Positions 27,464 to 35,713 of a stretch of 64,000 nt of DNA are shown one piece after another; position 1 is the first letter of the stretch, and every line of letters begins with the position of its first letter. The translations under genes were made by a program, and so were the position numbers. Source of the DNA: Burkholderiales bacterium (GTDB taxonomy: Bacteria > Pseudomonadota > Gammaproteobacteria > Burkholderiales > Burkholderiaceae_C); the NCBI GenBank assembly GCA_021414305.1, contig JAIOOS010000006.1, forward strand, positions 434,001 through 498,000. The letters are read 5' to 3'. The notes under the pieces were generated by a model that was given only the letters and a program-made list of their open reading frames with translations, was not told the origin of the DNA and did not search any database.

Positions 27464-28342
27464 TCAGGCCGCGGCCGGCGCTCGAGGACGCGCCGCGCCG
27501 CGCAGATTCAGCGCGTTGCCGGCAAGGATCAGCACGGCGCCGAGCACCGTCCAGAGGTCGACCGCTTCCGAATAGACGAGCCAGCCGGCGAGCGCGCTCA
27601 GCGGCACGCGCAGGAAGTCCATCGGCACGGTCGTCGTCGCCTCGGCATGCTGAAGCGCCCGCGTCATGCAGTAGTGGGAATAGGTGCCGCAGACGGCGAT
27701 GACGACGATCCACGGCAGCACCGCCGGCGGCGGCGTGCGCCAGACGAACGCCGCCGGCAGCAGCCCGATCGCCGACTGCACCACCAGCATCCAGAAGATG
27801 ATCGCCACCGCGCTGTCGCTGCGCGTCAGCGCCTTGACCATGCTCACCGAGATGGCGAAGCCGACCGCCGCGGCGAGCGCGATCAGCTGCCCCGGGTCCG
27901 GATGGCCGGTGGCGGGTCGCACGATCACCGCCACGCCGACGAGGCCGAGGACGACGGCGGCGATTCGCGCCGCGCCGAGTCGCTCGCCGAGGAACGAGAC
28001 GGCAATGATCGCGGTCCAGATCGGCATGGTGAACTCGATCGCCACGACCTGGGCGATCGGGATCATCGTCAGCGCCATGAACCAGCCGAACTGGGCGGCG
28101 TAGTGAAACACGTTCCTCGCGACCTGCAGGCCGGCACGACCGGTGCGCAGGGCAGCGAGACCGCCGCTCGCGCGAACCAGCGGATACAGCAGCAGCAGGC
28201 CGAGCAGCGAACGCATCTCCATGATCTGGAAGACGTGCAGGCTGCGGGTGGCCTCGCGGCCGGCGACAGCCATCACCACCATGGCGGCGAGCCAGCCCGA
28301 CATCCAGGCGGCGGCTTTCCTGGGCGAATGCTCGAAGGTCAT
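27464..28342 (-). CDS. EamA/DMT family transporter
   Basis: 292 residues with ten predicted membrane helices in two EamA repeats (about 15-145 and 155-280). Features include QFGWFMALTMIPIAQVVAIE at the end of the first repeat and the matching ATTTVPMDFLRVPLSALAGW in the second. It is an inner-membrane metabolite exporter/importer of unknown substrate. Convergent with the cytochrome gene, 12 bases apart. Confidence 0.85.
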   Translation of the reverse strand: MTFEHSPRKAAAWMSGWLAAMVVMAVAGREATRSLHVFQIMEMRSLLGLLLLYPLVRASGGLAALRTGRAGLQVARNVFHYAAQFGWFMALTMIPIAQVVAIEFTMPIWTAIIAVSFLGERLGAARIAAVVLGLVGVAVIVRPATGHPDPGQLIALAAAVGFAISVSMVKALTRSDSAVAIIFWMLVVQSAIGLLPAAFVWRTPPPAVLPWIVVIAVCGTYSHYCMTRALQHAEATTTVPMDFLRVPLSALAGWLVYSEAVDLWTVLGAVLILAGNALNLRGAARPRAPAAA

Positions 28343-28388
28343 GCGGACAAGGTCGATGTTTCGCCGTTCCGGCGACCGGTCTGGCGCC

Positions 28389-29240
28389 TCAGCGGCTGGC
28401 GCCGCCCGCCGGACGGGGAGCGCTGGCCGGGAGCGACGGCCTGGCAGGAACGCCGGGGTCCCGGATCGATGCCTGCAGGTCGTAGAGGCTCCCCTTGCTG
28501 ACTTCGATCAGGCCGCGCCGCGGCCGGTCGAGGTCGAGGATCACGTAGATCAGGACCACGATCAGCGCGACCATGACGAGGCTCACCGCGGCCGGCCGAT
28601 GACCGCCGATGCCCGAGGTGAAGCCGACGATTCCGGCGGTGATCAGGAACACCAGGTAGAGGAGCACCAGCACGACTTCCGGAACGTGCCGGTTGAGGCC
28701 CGCGTCACGCCTGCCGAAGCTGTCGAACATCTCGTTGAGAGCCTGGATGAAGAGGCCCGAGGTGACCGGATTCGGCGCCAGCTCCGCGGCCCGCCCCGCG
28801 TAGGACCACAGTGCCGTCTGCAAGGCGGCGGCCTCCGCGACCATCGCGCGCCAGTCGCCTTCATCGGCGGTCGTGACCTTGCTCGATTTCACCCGCAGGT
28901 CCACGTAGTCGCGCATCAGGCGCCGGACATCGTCGCGCAACGGCGGCGGCAGCAGGTCGATGCGCAGCCAGGCGGTGCCTATGGCGTTGGCTTCGTCGAC
29001 GACCTGGTCGCTGCGGCTGTCGAATCGCTGCAGCGACAGGGAAAAGGTGAAGGCGAGCAGCAGCGCCAGCAGACTCAGTGTCGACGACTGCGTCGCACTG
29101 ATGTGCGAGCGCGACGCTTCATCCGTCTTTTCCTTGAGGCGCCAGCCGGCTCGATAGCCGACTTCGACGGCGACCAGGGTCGAGACCAGCAGCACCCCGG
29201 CGATCACGACGCCGTCGATGTCGTACATGAATTCCTTCAT
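28389..29240 (-). CDS. DUF4239-like (bestrophin-like) membrane protein
   Basis: 283 residues. One N-terminal helix (about 10-30), a second (about 50-68, SLLALLLAFTFSLSLQRFD), a cytoplasmic/periplasmic helical region, and two C-terminal helices (about 185-235). The segment SHISATQSSTLSLLALLLAF and the pattern VVDEANAIGTAWLR are typical of the bestrophin-like DUF4239 family. The function is not established. Same strand as, and 64 bases after, the outer-membrane protein gene 29305-30171, with which it is probably cotranscribed. Confidence 0.75.
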   Translation of the reverse strand: MKEFMYDIDGVVIAGVLLVSTLVAVEVGYRAGWRLKEKTDEASRSHISATQSSTLSLLALLLAFTFSLSLQRFDSRSDQVVDEANAIGTAWLRIDLLPPPLRDDVRRLMRDYVDLRVKSSKVTTADEGDWRAMVAEAAALQTALWSYAGRAAELAPNPVTSGLFIQALNEMFDSFGRRDAGLNRHVPEVVLVLLYLVFLITAGIVGFTSGIGGHRPAAVSLVMVALIVVLIYVILDLDRPRRGLIEVSKGSLYDLQASIRDPGVPARPSLPASAPRPAGGASR

Positions 29241-29304
29241 GGAACCAGGACGGCTCGGGAAGAGGCGCGGGCCTCCTGCGGCGCCCCGGCCGCCCTTCGA
29301 TCGC

Positions 29305-30171
29305 TCAGAACGCTCCGGTCAGGAACACCTGCAGACCCTGGTAGCCCATGCGCAGGCGCCCATCGAAGTTGTTCTTCTCGACCTTGACGTTGGTCGTGAA
29401 CCGGTTGTAGCCGGCGCCCACGCCGAAGTTCTGGCTGAACATCCAGGTCGCGCCGGCGCGCAGGTCCAGAACGCTTCCGTCGATGTTGTCAACCTTCGCC
29501 TTGAAGTACTGCGCCTGCGCGTCGAGGTAGACCTGGGGCGCGACGACCCAGCCGGCGCGAATGCCGATCACCGGCAGCGGCGCGGAGACCGAGCCTTTCT
29601 TCGAAGTGCCCGACACCGAGGTCGTATTGCCCTCCGAGTCGGTGATCATGGCGTCGCCCTTCAGCTTGATGCCGATGTCCATCCAGTGCACGCCGAGCGT
29701 GCCGGCCAGCTCGAACGTCGGCTGGCGGATGAAGGCGTATTCGTAGGCGACCTCGGCAATGTTGAACTTGTTCGTCGCCTTGACTTCTCCGCCCGCGGTG
29801 AAGACATCGTCGCCCCATTGGATGTCTTCGTCGATCACACGCTTGCGCTGGGTGGTGTTCTGGAAGTAGAGGAAGCGCAGATGCTGCGTGGGCGTGATCC
29901 GCCACAGCACGTCGGCGCGGGCGCGGGTCTGGTCGCTGCCCTTCCCGAAGGTCTTGTCGAAGTCGACATCGGCATTGTTCGTCGACTCGCCATTGAGCCG
30001 CGCCTTGAGGTCGGTGCTGAGGACGAAGCCGCCGATGTTGCCGACGACCTTGCCGTCGAGAAGGATCTGGGCCGGCGCGGTGGACTGCGCCCGTGCGCCG
30101 CTCGCGAAGCCTGCGGCGAGCAGCGCGCACACGGCCAGCGGAACGTAAGGGATTGCCCTGTTTGCCTTCAT
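29305..30171 (-). CDS. Predicted outer-membrane beta-barrel protein
   Basis: 288 residues. Signal peptide (AVCALLAAGFASGARAQ), then alternating hydrophobic/polar strands and a C-terminal aromatic residue (QGLQVFLTGAF), the usual barrel ending. I do not recognise a specific family. Its promoter region (30172-30377), shared with a divergent small exported protein, contains one copy of the repeated regulatory element at 30259-30280. Read towards this gene, that element is followed after 14 bases by TTTGGCGATAGCCT, a stretch repeated almost exactly in front of the efflux operon. Confidence 0.65.
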   Translation of the reverse strand: MKANRAIPYVPLAVCALLAAGFASGARAQSTAPAQILLDGKVVGNIGGFVLSTDLKARLNGESTNNADVDFDKTFGKGSDQTRARADVLWRITPTQHLRFLYFQNTTQRKRVIDEDIQWGDDVFTAGGEVKATNKFNIAEVAYEYAFIRQPTFELAGTLGVHWMDIGIKLKGDAMITDSEGNTTSVSGTSKKGSVSAPLPVIGIRAGWVVAPQVYLDAQAQYFKAKVDNIDGSVLDLRAGATWMFSQNFGVGAGYNRFTTNVKVEKNNFDGRLRMGYQGLQVFLTGAF

Positions 30172-30258
30172 CGTCTTGCTCCGTTGTGGATGGCGTCTGG
30201 CGCGCCGCGGCGCCTGGTGTCGAGATGCAGGCTATCGCCAAACGATCGTCGCATGAAC

Positions 30259-30280
30259 CTGCCTCTTAGGGCAATAGACG
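30259..30280 (+). promoter_or_regulatory. Regulatory element copy A (divergent promoter 30172-30377)
   Basis: Core TGCCTCTTAGGGCA followed by ATAGACG. The core is nearly palindromic (TGCC...GGCA). The same element occurs at 38063-38084, 42679-42700, 48757-48778 and 48805-48826. It lies 87 bases from the start of the outer-membrane protein gene (minus) and 97 from the small exported protein gene (plus), so it could control both. Confidence 0.65.
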
Positions 30281-30377
30281 CAGCGCGGCTCGACCTCCAC
30301 AGTGTTGCAAGCGCACACGCCTGCATGGCGACCCGTTCGCGCAGGGACTTCGCAACAACGTTCTCGAGGACCGCGAA

Positions 30378-30842
30378 ATGATGCTACGCAAACTTTGCCT
30401 GCTGATGCTGGCCGCGACACTCGCTTCGACCGCGGGGGCGCAGCAGTACGTCTTCCCGGCCAAGGGGCAGACACCCGAGAAGCAGAAGGCAGACGAAGCG
30501 GCCTGCTACACGTGGGCGGTTCAGCAGACCGGCTTCGATCCGGCCAAGCCGCCGCCACCCACGGCCGCGGCCAAGCCGCCCACGACGGCGACCGGAACGA
30601 CCCCCGGCGCGGGCGCACGCGGCGCGGTCAAGGGCGCCGTGGTCGGCGAGATCGTCGGCGGCGATGCCGGCACGGGTGCCGCGGCCGGGGCGATTGCCGC
30701 GCGCAGCCAGAGCCGCAAGCAGAACGCGGCGGCGGCCAACTCGGCACAACAGCAGCAACAGGCCGCGGCCAGTCAGCAGCAGGCCAATTTCGCCAAGGCA
30801 CGCACGGCGTGCCTCGAAGGCAAGGGCTACACGGTCAAGTAG
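30378..30842 (+). CDS. Small exported protein with glycine-zipper-like region
   Basis: 154 residues. Signal peptide (LCLLMLAATLASTAGAQ), then a stretch with Gly/Ala small-residue spacing (GARGAVKGAVVGEIVGGDAG, about 75-110) resembling glycine-zipper/YMGG-type envelope proteins, and a Gln/Ala-rich coil. Two cysteines (AACYTWA near 45 and TACLEGKGYTV at the end) may pair. Ribosome site GAGGA 7 bases before the ATG. Probably a periplasmic or outer-membrane stress protein; function unknown. A DUF3300 gene follows 44 bases later. Confidence 0.7.
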   Translation: MMLRKLCLLMLAATLASTAGAQQYVFPAKGQTPEKQKADEAACYTWAVQQTGFDPAKPPPPTAAAKPPTTATGTTPGAGARGAVKGAVVGEIVGGDAGTGAAAGAIAARSQSRKQNAAAANSAQQQQQAAASQQQANFAKARTACLEGKGYTVK

Positions 30843-30886
30843 TGGCTAGCGGTACGCGAAGGCAACGAAATCTGAATGGAGCTGCC

Positions 30887-32137
30887 GTGACAACTCGTCT
30901 CTTCTCGATCCCGATGCGCGCTGCAGGCGGCTTGAGGGCGTGCGGCGCGCCCCTCCTCGCAGCGCTGCTGGCGGTTCTCTCGGCACCGCCGGGCTTCGCG
31001 CAAACACCAAGCGCTGCTGCTGCCGCACCCGCTGCTGCCGCGCCGGCCGCCGACGACCCGGAGGCGCTCGTCGCCCGAATCGCCCTGTACCCGGACGACC
31101 TGATCGCGATCATCCTGCCGGCGTCGACCAACCCCTTGCAGATCGTTCAGGCCGACCGGTTCCTTGCCAAGCGGAAAACGGACCCGAAGACACCGATCGA
31201 CGACAAGTGGGACGACTCGGTCAAGTCGCTGGTGAACTATCCCGAAGTCGTGACGATGATGAGCGCCGACCTCGACTGGACCGCCGCGCTCGGCGAGGCG
31301 GTGGTCGCCGACCAGGGCGCCGTGCTCGAGGGCGTTCAGGCCTTCCGCCGCAAGACGCAGTCGGCCGGCAACCTGAAGTCCGATCCGAAGCAGACGATCG
31401 TGGTCGAGAAGGAAGTGATCAAGATCGTCCCGGCCGATCCGCAGGTGATCTACGTGCCGCAATACAACCCGACGACGGTGGTCGTGACGGGCGGCTATTC
31501 GACCTGGGGCTACTACCCGTCCCCGTACCCGGTGTACTACTACCCCTACCCGCCCGGCGCGGCCTTCGCCACCGGACTGATCTGGGGCGCGGCGATCGGT
31601 GCGGCCTGGCACGGCAATCACTACGCCGCCCACTACGGCGGCAACGCGAACATCAACATCAACCGCAACACCAACATCAACACCGGAAACATCAACACCG
31701 GAAACATCGGCAGCGGCAACCGCGCCACGCAGAACAACGTGAGCAGCACCCAGTGGACCTCGAACAAGCAGAAGGGCCAGGTCAGCAAGTCGGTGGGCGC
31801 CACGCCGCCATCGCGCGTCGGTGACGCCGGGGGCAACCGCGGCGGAGCGGGCGCGTCTGCGGGCACGATGGATCGCGGCGGCGGGTCGCGAGGTGGCGCG
31901 ACCGCCTCGACCTCTTCGATGGACCGCGGCGGCGCCTCGCGCGGCAGCGGTGGCGGCGGCAGCGCGTTCGAGGGCTACGGCTCGGGCCGCAGCTCGCAGA
32001 TGGACAGCTCGCGCGGCGCCGCGAGCCGCAACTCGGCCTCGACCTCGACCCGGCAGGCCCCGAGCCGCAGCGCCTCGCCGAGCGCGACACGCTCGGGTGG
32101 CGGCGCCGCCCGAGGTGGCGGCGGCGGCCGTCGCTGA
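30887..32137 (+). CDS. DUF3300 family exported protein
   Basis: 416 residues from a GTG with GGAG six bases upstream. Signal peptide ending near PPGFAQT; then the DUF3300 core (EALVARIALYPDDLIAIILP ... VNYPEVVTMM ... YVPQYNPTTVVV), a Tyr/Pro-rich section (about 200-225), an Asn-rich repeat (NININRNTNINTGNINTGNI, about 250-275), and a Gly/Ser/Arg-rich low-complexity tail of about 110 residues. The envelope role is unknown. DUF3300 genes are regularly followed by DUF2950 genes, as here. Confidence 0.85.
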   Translation: MTTRLFSIPMRAAGGLRACGAPLLAALLAVLSAPPGFAQTPSAAAAAPAAAAPAADDPEALVARIALYPDDLIAIILPASTNPLQIVQADRFLAKRKTDPKTPIDDKWDDSVKSLVNYPEVVTMMSADLDWTAALGEAVVADQGAVLEGVQAFRRKTQSAGNLKSDPKQTIVVEKEVIKIVPADPQVIYVPQYNPTTVVVTGGYSTWGYYPSPYPVYYYPYPPGAAFATGLIWGAAIGAAWHGNHYAAHYGGNANININRNTNINTGNINTGNIGSGNRATQNNVSSTQWTSNKQKGQVSKSVGATPPSRVGDAGGNRGGAGASAGTMDRGGGSRGGATASTSSMDRGGASRGSGGGGSAFEGYGSGRSSQMDSSRGAASRNSASTSTRQAPSRSASPSATRSGGGAARGGGGGRR

Positions 32138-32184
32138 GCCGGGCCATGAAGTCCTTTCAACCTGCTACCGAGGCGTCGACGACC

Positions 32185-33117
32185 ATGAACCTCCTCGCAT
32201 CCCTGACTGGCGGGTTGCGCCGTGCCGCCCTGGCGGCGCTGCTGCTGGCCCTGCCGCTCGCCACGTTCGCAGCGGAGCCGCGCACGTTCGCCACGCCCGA
32301 GGCCGCCGTCGAGGCGCTGTTCGCGGCGCTGAAGGCGAACGACGAGCCGGCCCTCATCGCCATCATGGGCGACAAGCACCGCAGCCTGATCGTCACTGGC
32401 GACGCAGCCAACGACGCCGCCCGGCGCGCCGAGGTCGCGGACCTGCTCGCCACCTACCGGTCGCTCGACGACAGCGCGCCCGACCGGCGCGTGCTGCTCC
32501 TGGGCACCAAGGCCTGGCCGCTGCCGATTCCCCTGGTGCGCCAGGGCAACGCCTGGCGGTTCGATGCCGATCAGGGCGCCGAGGAGATGCTGAACCGGCG
32601 CATCGGTCGCAACGAGCGCAGTGCGATCGAGGTGCTGAACGCCTACGTCGACGCGCAGCGCGAATACGCCTCGCGCGACCGCGACGGCGACGGCGTGCTG
32701 CAGTACGCCGCCAAGCTGGGAAGCACGCCGGGCAAGCAGGACGGTCTGTACTGGGCCGCCGACGCGAAGAAGGGCGAGGAAGCGAGCCCGTTCGGGCCGC
32801 TGATCGCGCAGAGCGCGGCGTACTTCAGCGGCCACAAGGCGGGCGACCCCTACCGCGGCTACCACTTCCGGATCCTCACTCGCCAGGGCAAGAGCGCGCC
32901 GGGCGGCGCCTACAGCTACATCATCAACGGCCGCTTGCTGGCCGGCTTCGCGATGGTCGCCTTCCCCGCCGCCTACGGCGAGACCGGGGTGATGACCTTC
33001 ATCGTCAACCAGAATGGCAAGATCTTCGAGAAGGACCTCGGCGCGAACGGCGGCGCGGTGGCCGCGAAGATGACCGCATTCGATCCCGGCGCCGGCTGGC
33101 GGGCGACCTCGCCCTGA
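32185..33117 (+). CDS. DUF2950 family exported protein
   Basis: 310 residues from the ATG at 32185, which puts the signal peptide (LRRAALAALLLALPLATFAA) at the N-terminus; an ATG at 32146 adds 13 residues. The body begins TFATPEAAVEALFAALKAND and includes the family stretch AGDPYRGYHFRILTRQG and GGAYSYIINGRLLAGFAMVA. DUF2950 proteins are periplasmic and of unknown function, paired with DUF3300. Same operon as 30378-32137 by strand and spacing. Confidence 0.83.
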   Translation: MNLLASLTGGLRRAALAALLLALPLATFAAEPRTFATPEAAVEALFAALKANDEPALIAIMGDKHRSLIVTGDAANDAARRAEVADLLATYRSLDDSAPDRRVLLLGTKAWPLPIPLVRQGNAWRFDADQGAEEMLNRRIGRNERSAIEVLNAYVDAQREYASRDRDGDGVLQYAAKLGSTPGKQDGLYWAADAKKGEEASPFGPLIAQSAAYFSGHKAGDPYRGYHFRILTRQGKSAPGGAYSYIINGRLLAGFAMVAFPAAYGETGVMTFIVNQNGKIFEKDLGANGGAVAAKMTAFDPGAGWRATSP

Positions 33118-33163
33118 AGGCGTGCCTTCCCCTTCACCCTTTTTCACCTCTGCAGGAGCAAGA

Positions 33164-33760
33164 ATGAAGAACCCGTCCCTGATCATCCTCGCCGCGTCGC
33201 TGGTCGGAGCATTCGCCCTTCCCGCCGTGGCGCAGCCGGCGGCCGACGCCAAGGCGGTGATCGTCAGCTCGCCCGGCCAGGCGAGCATCGTGCAGAAGCG
33301 CAAGCTCGTCGCCACCGTCGAGGCGGTCGACGTCGCCAAGCGCGAAATCACCCTCAAGGGCCCGAAGGGCAAGATCGTGCCGCTGTCGGTCACGCCCGAG
33401 GTGCGCAACCTCGAGCAGGTCAAGGTAGGCGATCGCCTCGTGGTCACCTACATCGAGGCCCTGTCGCTGACGCTGAAGAAGGACGGCAAGGAGCTGCGCT
33501 CTTCCAGCACCAAGACCGACGGCGTGCGGGCGGGCGCCGGCGCGAAGCCCGGCGGCGCCGTCGCGGAACAGGTCACGGTCGTCGCCGACGTGATCGCCGT
33601 CAACCGCAAGACGCACATGGTCACCCTGAAGGGGCCCAAGCAGGAGGTCGACCTTCATGTGGCCGATCCTGCCCAACTGAAGCTGATCAAGGTGGGCGAC
33701 CAGGTCGAAGCGGTGTACCAGCAGGCGCTCGCGGTCGGGGTGGAGCCGGCGCCGAAGTAG
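33164..33760 (+). CDS. Exported protein of unknown function, two repeated beta domains
   Basis: 198 residues. Signal peptide (SLIILAASLVGAFALPAVAQ). Two similar halves follow: ATVEAVDVAKREITLKGPKG ... VKVGDRLVVTYIEALSL and ADVIAVNRKTHMVTLKGPKQ ... IKVGDQVEAVYQQALAV, each a small beta-rich module separated by a flexible Gly/Ala linker. The internal duplication is evident by eye. AGGAG precedes the ATG. Last gene of the 30378-33760 run, followed by a GC-rich hairpin. Function unknown. Confidence 0.75.
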   Translation: MKNPSLIILAASLVGAFALPAVAQPAADAKAVIVSSPGQASIVQKRKLVATVEAVDVAKREITLKGPKGKIVPLSVTPEVRNLEQVKVGDRLVVTYIEALSLTLKKDGKELRSSSTKTDGVRAGAGAKPGGAVAEQVTVVADVIAVNRKTHMVTLKGPKQEVDLHVADPAQLKLIKVGDQVEAVYQQALAVGVEPAPK

Positions 33761-33770
33761 CGCGTCTCTC

Positions 33771-33793
33771 GCCGGAGCCGCCCCGGCTCCGGC
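33771..33793 (+). terminator. GC-rich hairpin after the DUF3300-DUF2950 run
   Basis: Perfect 9-bp stem GCCGGAGCC/GGCTCCGGC with a GCCCC loop, 10 bases after the stop at 33760. There is no T-run, so it may be a weak or factor-assisted terminator. Confidence 0.5.
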
Positions 33794-33886
33794 AGATCCT
33801 GCCGCAGGCGCCGCGCGCGCCGGTGCGTCGGGAGAATTCGGCCCGCTAGACTTCGGCCACATGGACGTGGACGAAGCCCGGGCCGG

Positions 33887-35713
33887 ATGAGTTTCGTCAC
33901 CATCGTCTACTCGATGATTGCCGCGGCGTGCCTGACGCTCGCCGCGGTGCACCTTCCGGTGTGGTGGCGCAACCGCGACGCGCCCGCCAGCCTCGCGTTC
34001 TCCATCGCGGCCCTCTGCACGGCCGCCATTGCCGGCTGCGAGCTGACCATGCTCACGACGCAGTCCACCGCCGTCTACGGCGCGGCACAGCGCTGGAGCA
34101 ACGTGCCGATCGTGGTCCTGCTGGTGGCCTTGGCGGCCTTCTCGTACCACTACCTGGCGGCTGGCCGGCGCTGGCTCGCCATCACCGGGGTCGGTCTGCG
34201 CCTGGTCTCGCTGGTCATCAACTTCAGCGCCGGGCAGAGCCTGAACTACAGGCAGATCGACGAGCTGAAGAGCCTTCGCTTCATGGGCGAGCAGGTGTCG
34301 TTCGCCGTCGGGGTGCTCAATCCCTGGCAGGCGATCGGTCAGCTCGGCGTCTTCATGCTGATGCTCTACTTCGCCGACGCGAGCATCACCGCATGGCGAC
34401 GCGGCCGACGCGCCGCGGCCTTCTTCGTCGGCGGCGCCCTCACCTTCTTCATGTTCGCCAGCGTGACCCGGGCCTTCCTGGTGTATTGGCAAGGCGTCCA
34501 GTCGCCCAGCATGGTGAGCCTGTTCTCGCTCGGCGTCGTTCTCGTCATGGGCTACGCGCTGAGCGCGGACCTGCTGCAAGCCAAGCGCCTCGTCGTCGAG
34601 CTGGGCGAGCGCGAGCACGAGGCCAACCTGGCAGCCGACGCGGCCGAGCTGGGCATCTGGACCCGCGACGTCAGCCGCGACGTCATCCGGGCCAGCGGCA
34701 AGTGGCGCGACCTGTTCGGCTTCCCGCCCGACGAGAAGATCGATCTGGAAGCCCTGCTGCAGCGGATCCACGTCGACGATCGCGGCGACTTCCGGGATCG
34801 GCTGGCGCAGGCGGCCCGGGATCGGGCCGAGTACCACGCCGAGTTCCGCCTCGCGTTGCCCGACGGCCGCATGCGCTGGATCGCCGCCATGGGCCGGGTC
34901 GACGTCGATGCCAAGGGCCGGACGATGCGAACGCGGGGCGCGTGCATAGACATCACTGCACGCAGGAGCGCCGAGCAGGAGATGCTGCGCTTGCGACAGG
35001 ACATCGCGCACGTGGGTGGCGTGTCGGTGATGGGTCAGCTCGCGTCGACCCTTGCGCACGAGATCAACCAGCCGCTGGGTGCGATCCTGCGCAACGCCGA
35101 AGCGGCCGCGCTCTTCATGCAGGACCCGGCGCCCGATCTGCACGAGATCAGCGCGATCTTCGAGGACATCCGCAAGGACGACCAGCGCGCCGGCGAGGTC
35201 ATCGACCGGATGCGGGCGCTGCTTCGCCGCCAGGAGGTGACGAAGTCACCGCTCCATGTCGCCCAGGTGCTCGGCGACGTCCGCCAGCTTCTGCGACCCG
35301 ACGCGACCGCCCGCCAGGTGGCGCTCGAGCTCGCCGTTTCCGCCGACCTTCCGACCGTTCACGGCGACCGGGTGCAGATCCAGCAGGTGTTGCTCAACCT
35401 GATCATCAACGCGATGGATGCGCTCGAGGGCCTGGCCGACCGTCCGCGGTCGATCGCGGTTTCCGCCCGGCCCGAAGGCGCGGCCAGCGTCGAGATCAGC
35501 GTCGCCGACAGCGGCCGCGGGCTCGAAGCCGATCAGCTCGATCGCGTCTTCGACCCGTTCTTCACCACCAAGGCCGCGGGCATCGGCATGGGGCTGTCGA
35601 TCTCGCGCAGCATCGTCGAGACCCACGGCGGGCGTCTGTGGGCCGAGAGCAATCTTGGCCAAGGCGCCACCTTCCGCTTCACCCTGCCGGTGGCGCAGGA
35701 CGCCCTCGCATGA
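33887..35713 (+). CDS. Membrane PAS histidine kinase, first of a tandem pair
   Basis: 608 residues. An N-terminal sensor of about seven membrane helices (residues 1-225), then a PAS domain (about 235-360, with the PAC-like FRLALPDGRMRWIAAMGRVD), a dimerisation domain with phospho-acceptor His391 in TLAHEINQPLGAILRNAEA, and an ATPase domain with NLIINAMDAL (N box), VADSGRG (G1), FDPFFTTKAAGIGMGLSISR (F/G2). This is a complete FixL/DctB-like kinase. Its stop overlaps the start of a close paralogue (ATGA). The ligand is unknown. The FixJ-like regulator at 42043 is the obvious partner. Confidence 0.88.
   Translation: MSFVTIVYSMIAAACLTLAAVHLPVWWRNRDAPASLAFSIAALCTAAIAGCELTMLTTQSTAVYGAAQRWSNVPIVVLLVALAAFSYHYLAAGRRWLAITGVGLRLVSLVINFSAGQSLNYRQIDELKSLRFMGEQVSFAVGVLNPWQAIGQLGVFMLMLYFADASITAWRRGRRAAAFFVGGALTFFMFASVTRAFLVYWQGVQSPSMVSLFSLGVVLVMGYALSADLLQAKRLVVELGEREHEANLAADAAELGIWTRDVSRDVIRASGKWRDLFGFPPDEKIDLEALLQRIHVDDRGDFRDRLAQAARDRAEYHAEFRLALPDGRMRWIAAMGRVDVDAKGRTMRTRGACIDITARRSAEQEMLRLRQDIAHVGGVSVMGQLASTLAHEINQPLGAILRNAEAAALFMQDPAPDLHEISAIFEDIRKDDQRAGEVIDRMRALLRRQEVTKSPLHVAQVLGDVRQLLRPDATARQVALELAVSADLPTVHGDRVQIQQVLLNLIINAMDALEGLADRPRSIAVSARPEGAASVEISVADSGRGLEADQLDRVFDPFFTTKAAGIGMGLSISRSIVETHGGRLWAESNLGQGATFRFTLPVAQDALA

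Noticed and set aside
31660-31720. AT/AC-rich repeats considered as an origin-type iteron cluster
   Set aside because: They encode the Asn-rich segment of the DUF3300 protein in frame.
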